Source: Polytrichum commune | Taxonomy: Eukaryota > Streptophyta > Polytrichopsida > Polytrichales > Polytrichaceae | DNA: 64,000 bases | Assembly (NCBI GenBank): GCA_950295325.1 | Contig: OX485806.1 | Location: 46,371,169 to 46,435,168, forward strand | Reading direction: 5' to 3' | Shown here: in pieces, positions 60,101-64,000 of the stretch | Layout of the letters: every line of letters starts with the position of its first letter | How positions within the stretch are numbered: position 1 is the stretch's first letter | Made by a program: the position numbers and the translations under genes | Notes under the pieces: generated by a model | Told to the model about the DNA's origin: nothing | Seen by the model: the letters and a program-made list of their open reading frames with translations, nothing else | The model's database searches: none

Positions 60101-61937
60101 GCCCTCACTTTGGCAATACTGATTTATTGAGCTTCATCTCTCTAACAATTTGCACTACTGGATACAGTATATATAATGAAGCAATGTAAGTCTTGGAGCT
60201 TCTTTATCTAGCTTCACAGTCATACCCAGTGCTGTCTTGTTTCTAGACACGCCCGGCTTGGTAATTTATGTTTCCTTCTAAATCTATCTGAATCCAGACA
60301 AAACAAAATGAGAATTTTGTTTTATTTGCACACAGGTGCTATACAAGCAGCTCAGCACAGTACAGGCCATCATCCTCATGAAGTTGGTGACCTTGTGGGG
60401 TTTCTTCAAGGCCCCTCAGGACAAGGTTTTTAACGAACTCTGCCTGATTACTTGGAAGATGGAATCTTGTTTGTTGGTCTTTGCAAGTGAAGGTGTTGTC
60501 ATATCTGCAGATTAGATATGTCCTAGTGAGTTTTGGTTTCATCAGCATGCTATACATGAATATGGGTCTGGTTTGTCTTGATTGTAGGCTCTGGATTATC
60601 GAAGGGGGAAAGTCCTCCTCCTGAAGGAGACAGTGAAGAAGATGTAGCTGGCAGTACCCCGTGCATAGACAATGGGAAGGCTTCAAGGGGACATACCAGA
60701 TGTGTGAAGTGTGGTCATAGCAAAAATCCCTCTGCAAAGCTTCAATGTACACACTGTGGTGCTTACTTGCGGGACCAGACTAAAGCTCGCGTTGCTCAAA
60801 GATGGGCTATGCTAAAGGAAAAGGCTAAAAGAGAGGGTCGTTTGGGAGACAAGGTATGAGCCCCAGTGGTTGAAAGTCCTGAGCTTTTCGCATAACTACA
60901 GAAGTGGCATTGAAGTAGTGTTATCCTGGTTATTAGTATGAAGTGTGGATGTTTTACTCATCGAATGTAATGATTGTTAATTTACTGTCATTCCATTATT
61001 TAACCCAAGTAGTCACCACTGCTTATCTGAAAGTGGAACTGACTATATTCATTGGAGTTCCAGTAGCAGAATTTAACCAGCTGTTGTCATACTCACCTTG
61101 CAGTTCATTGTGTGAATACGTAACAATCTAGATTCTTACATTGCAGGAATCAGGCGTGTACTGCATATATATTTACCCATTGTCAATGTCAATGTGCTCT
61201 TTTAGACATGTGATGAAAATGGCCATTCTCAGCAGCTATATATGTTGGAAATTGCTCTGAGCTTGTGTTTAAGGACTTGGTTTCACCTGGAAATTTGTTT
61301 CATCTAGTTAAGGTTGTTCTTGGTTATTGGTTTGACAGTCCATAACTGCCTTCACATAGATAGATATACACGGTCAGTCTGTTTTCCTCTGCTGTGTTTT
61401 GTTGGAGTAAAAAATGCATGTGCGGCCATTTTGGTGGTTATGACTTGAGTTAACATTCAGGTTAATAAGGGCATTGCTGTAAAATTGTTAAAGATCTAAC
61501 AATCTCTTTATGGATACAAGGTGATCATAAAACCTCAATTCCACAGTCTTTATCTCACTCTAATGCACCAGATTCCTTGGCTAGGGAAATTACACAGGGG
61601 TTGTTGTTCTTGCTTGTACTCTTGCTTTAACAATGTCCATCTGGTACGCATGCAGGCATGGCAAAGAAGGAAGAAATATGCCTTTGACAAGCTCACTGAT
61701 CTCACACTACTGGACCTGGAGAACACATATTTTGCACTCTTCATTTCCCGTCGCAATCGTGAGGGTGATAAATTTTCGTATGATGGATGGTATTCTGAGG
61801 GGGCTGGCAAGGAATTCGTGACCACTGGAGATGTAGAGGCCATCTGGAAAAGCTTCGTGAAAAAGCACCACAAGAGGAAGTTGTGCATTGCTCATGGGTG
61901 TGATGTTGCAGGAGAGCTTGAGGCGGGTCCAAGTTGA
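57137..61937 (+). CDS. zinc-ribbon nuclear-type protein of unknown function, six coding exons, 381 aa
   Basis: Proposed exons are 57137-57365, 58214-58390, 59114-59164, 59947-60087, 60588-60853 and 61656-61937, each with AG/GT borders. Junction phases are 1, 1, 1, 1 and 0, and the sum is 1146 nt, an exact codon multiple. The N-terminus is a compact domain starting MAAKVIFVNQNDKAQSFKV (residues 1-76). Residues 77-200 are low-complexity, with a basic patch KEKRKGKKRG (about 166-175) that could be a nuclear signal. Residues 237-258 form a zinc ribbon, C-x2-C (238, 241) and C-x2-C (253, 256), followed by a basic helix rich in Arg and Lys. Residues 289-381 form a conserved-looking C-terminal domain (LLDLENTYFALFISRR, then DGWYSEGAGKEFVTTGDVEA and IWKSFVKKHHKRK). 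I do not recognise the family. Exons 1, 5 and 6 are firm; exons 2-4 rest mainly on phase and open frame. No stop or frameshift, so it is probably a working host gene. Confidence 0.7.
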
Positions 61938-64000
61938 TTTATTTGGATAGATAAATTGTGGCTCTCTTTATCTTCCACCCTACATGTTGATGAGAAATAC
62001 TGGAAGCTGAATGTTCCACAACCCCTGCTTCCATGGTCTTTTGCATCTTCATAAAGCTAAAAGTACATCTCCATGACTAGTCTTGTGCATTAGGTCATCC
62101 TTGTTTTTTTTGGGGTGAAAGTAATGTTATTAGTGCCATACTGAGATTCTGGTCCTAAAAGTGTGGTGCCTGAAGATTGGTCTGATTGATAACATCTGTT
62201 GAGTTGTCCAAGTAAGATACGGTACTCATTGTGTGAATATCTACCATAAAAGGTGATCTGGTATCCATTCCTGGTAAACATTATGCAGTTGCAAAGAAAT
62301 GACTGAGGCTGTAAGAATGTAATGGATGTGAGGGGAGAATGACCAAGTATTGTGGCATAAAAGAGATGGATTTTGAATTACTGGATTATTATTAGTGTTA
62401 CTCAGTCAACTGAACCTGGTTGTTTGATGTGTTTTGTAATGGTAAGCATGCATGGATGTGTCTGGTACCAGTTTTATCTACTTGTGTCTAAGAGGCCTAC
62501 TCTGGGCCTCCAAGCAGAAAATAGTGTGTTTGAGCGGAATACTCTCAGTTTTAGCTAATCATGTCAAAAGTGACCCTATTTAAAAATCAACTTATTCATC
62601 AAGTACACTATCTGATTAAGTCAAAGACCTCAATGTTATTGAAATTTCAGTTCAAATTTGCAGGATGGATCCCTGTGGATGCAAACACATGTGGTTTATT
62701 TTGATTATCATTGTCGAGTGTGAGTATATATTTTCTTTCCCTGACATACAATTCAATGAGTATACATTGTTTATATAATTATATGTTTGAACGTATATTG
62801 AGTGTGAGTATATATTTACTTTCAAACATATAATTATATAAAATATGGTCTCTGAACTTGGTGAAGCCTGTATAAATTGTGTGTGTGGCTGTATATTGAG
62901 ACCCCACATCCTCAAAGCATTCAGCTCTGAAGAGGTTCAAGCAGGAATGCTTCCCTTGCATAATTTGGAAGGGAAAGCTCATTATCATTGCTTCAATCTG
63001 GTATCAGGTATTTGAAGAGTAACATGGGTTATGTGGTATCACCAAGGGTTTTATCCACCAAAAGGCTTTAGTATCCAAGAGATGGAGATCAATTGTTAAC
63101 TGTGCCTGCCTTTAATGTGGGGTAGGGTTTTGGGGTGAGCATGTATTGCAGAATAGCCACCGGGACCCATAATATGCAATCTGGATAAGGTAGATTGTTT
63201 ACTTTTTCCAATGAGGGTACTCCTCCTAGGATATTGAAATATGTGATTAGGGCGGGATGGTTAGCAAATCTATATCGAGGCCATATACACAATCCCCATA
63301 AGTTTTGGAGCTTATATGAAGATTCATAGTTCTTTGTCAAAGTGAAGATTCTTGTGCATATTAAGTGGGTGTATGCCAACCCCCCCCCCCCCCAGTGTCC
63401 AAATTATGTTCACTGTTGAACTTAGAATGGTTAACACATTCTTTACATAGTCCAATCTCTTTTGACCAGATGTTTTTTTGGTGTTTCTTCTTGGATGAAC
63501 ATGTAACCACACACCATTAAATATAGATGTTTGAGCAAGATAAGTAAACGAGTTAGGTGCATCCACCTTAAATGATGTGCTAATGTGGTAGTTTCCTTGC
63601 CACTATATTGATGTTTTAGATCTTTATTGATTTGGTGTACATTGTCTTGGTATTTGGTGTCATGTATACTCCTAGCTTGGAGCCGTGCCATCCCAACCAG
63701 TTACACCCGTCCATATGAATCAATGTCCTTCGCCACTATGAGTATTCCTGGCATGTAGCACCCATGTGAATGTAGTTGGGAAAAACCTTCTGAATTTTTT
63801 CTTTTTTCCTTTCATGGCCGAGACTTGGACCTTTTTTTTTATAATTCCTTGATCACGACTTTTGCAAGGAAAATACGAAGGTTCTCACTGCAATGAAAGC
63901 TTGTAACTGAAGATCCCTTGTAAATTGCAACCACAAAAAATGGAGACTCTGTGATTTTAGGTTCGTGAATGTGATAGTGCTTCCAAAGCTCTTTCTCTAG
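61938..64000. other. 3' flank of the zinc-ribbon gene, no other gene recognised
   Basis: This includes the 3' UTR directly after the stop. The rest has only short frames. A run of about 14 C at 63380-63393 is the only notable feature. Confidence 0.45.

Noticed and set aside
60339-60752. 137-residue minus-strand frame
   Set aside because: It is antisense to exon 5 and its intron in the zinc-ribbon gene; the plus-strand reading has splice signals and a zinc ribbon.
63380-63393. Run of about 14 C
   Set aside because: Could be a sequencing or assembly length artefact; no motif around it suggests function.

Overview
The window reads as nuclear DNA of a land plant. It has long AT-rich gene-poor stretches, GT-AG introns, plant-type CACTA and SWIM/MULE-like transposase remains, LTR retrotransposon fragments and only one apparently intact host gene. 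Species cannot be settled from the sequence; a plant with a repeat-rich genome is the safe reading. No tRNA, rRNA, operon or CRISPR array was recognised.

Layout. 1-5 kb: non-coding sequence holding a solo LTR (1075-2984, 5-bp target duplication GGGTA, internal 17-bp minisatellite). 5-16 kb: a decayed CACTA (En/Spm) transposon, coding remains from about 8.4 to 14.4 kb on the plus strand, interrupted by a short LTR-internal-LTR element (8730-10862). 16-29 kb: a 34-bp minisatellite, further copies of the same ~0.95-kb LTR family in both orientations, one with a primer-binding site and a gag-like ORF, and a truncated SWIM-transposase copy.

30-45.6 kb is the most interesting part: two nested copies of a large terminal-repeat element. 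The inner copy (33351-44268) is flanked by a 10-bp target duplication (TGTTACAATC). It carries a minus-strand multi-exon gene resembling a ParB-like domain joined to a beta-class N4/N6 DNA methyltransferase fold, and, divergently, a plus-strand transposase with a SWIM zinc finger. It has inserted into a second copy of the methyltransferase-like gene, whose halves lie at 30500-33085 and 44376-45558. Both copies are decayed, and most nonsense changes that can be compared are C-to-T or G-to-A.

45.6-47 kb is TCACAC-rich simple sequence. 47.0-49.6 kb is a tandem array of ~424-bp units, each with two near-perfect 22-bp palindromes. 49.6-55 kb is AT-rich with no recognised gene. 55-62 kb holds the host gene: six phase-compatible coding exons for a 381-residue zinc-ribbon protein of unknown function. 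62-64 kb is its downstream flank.
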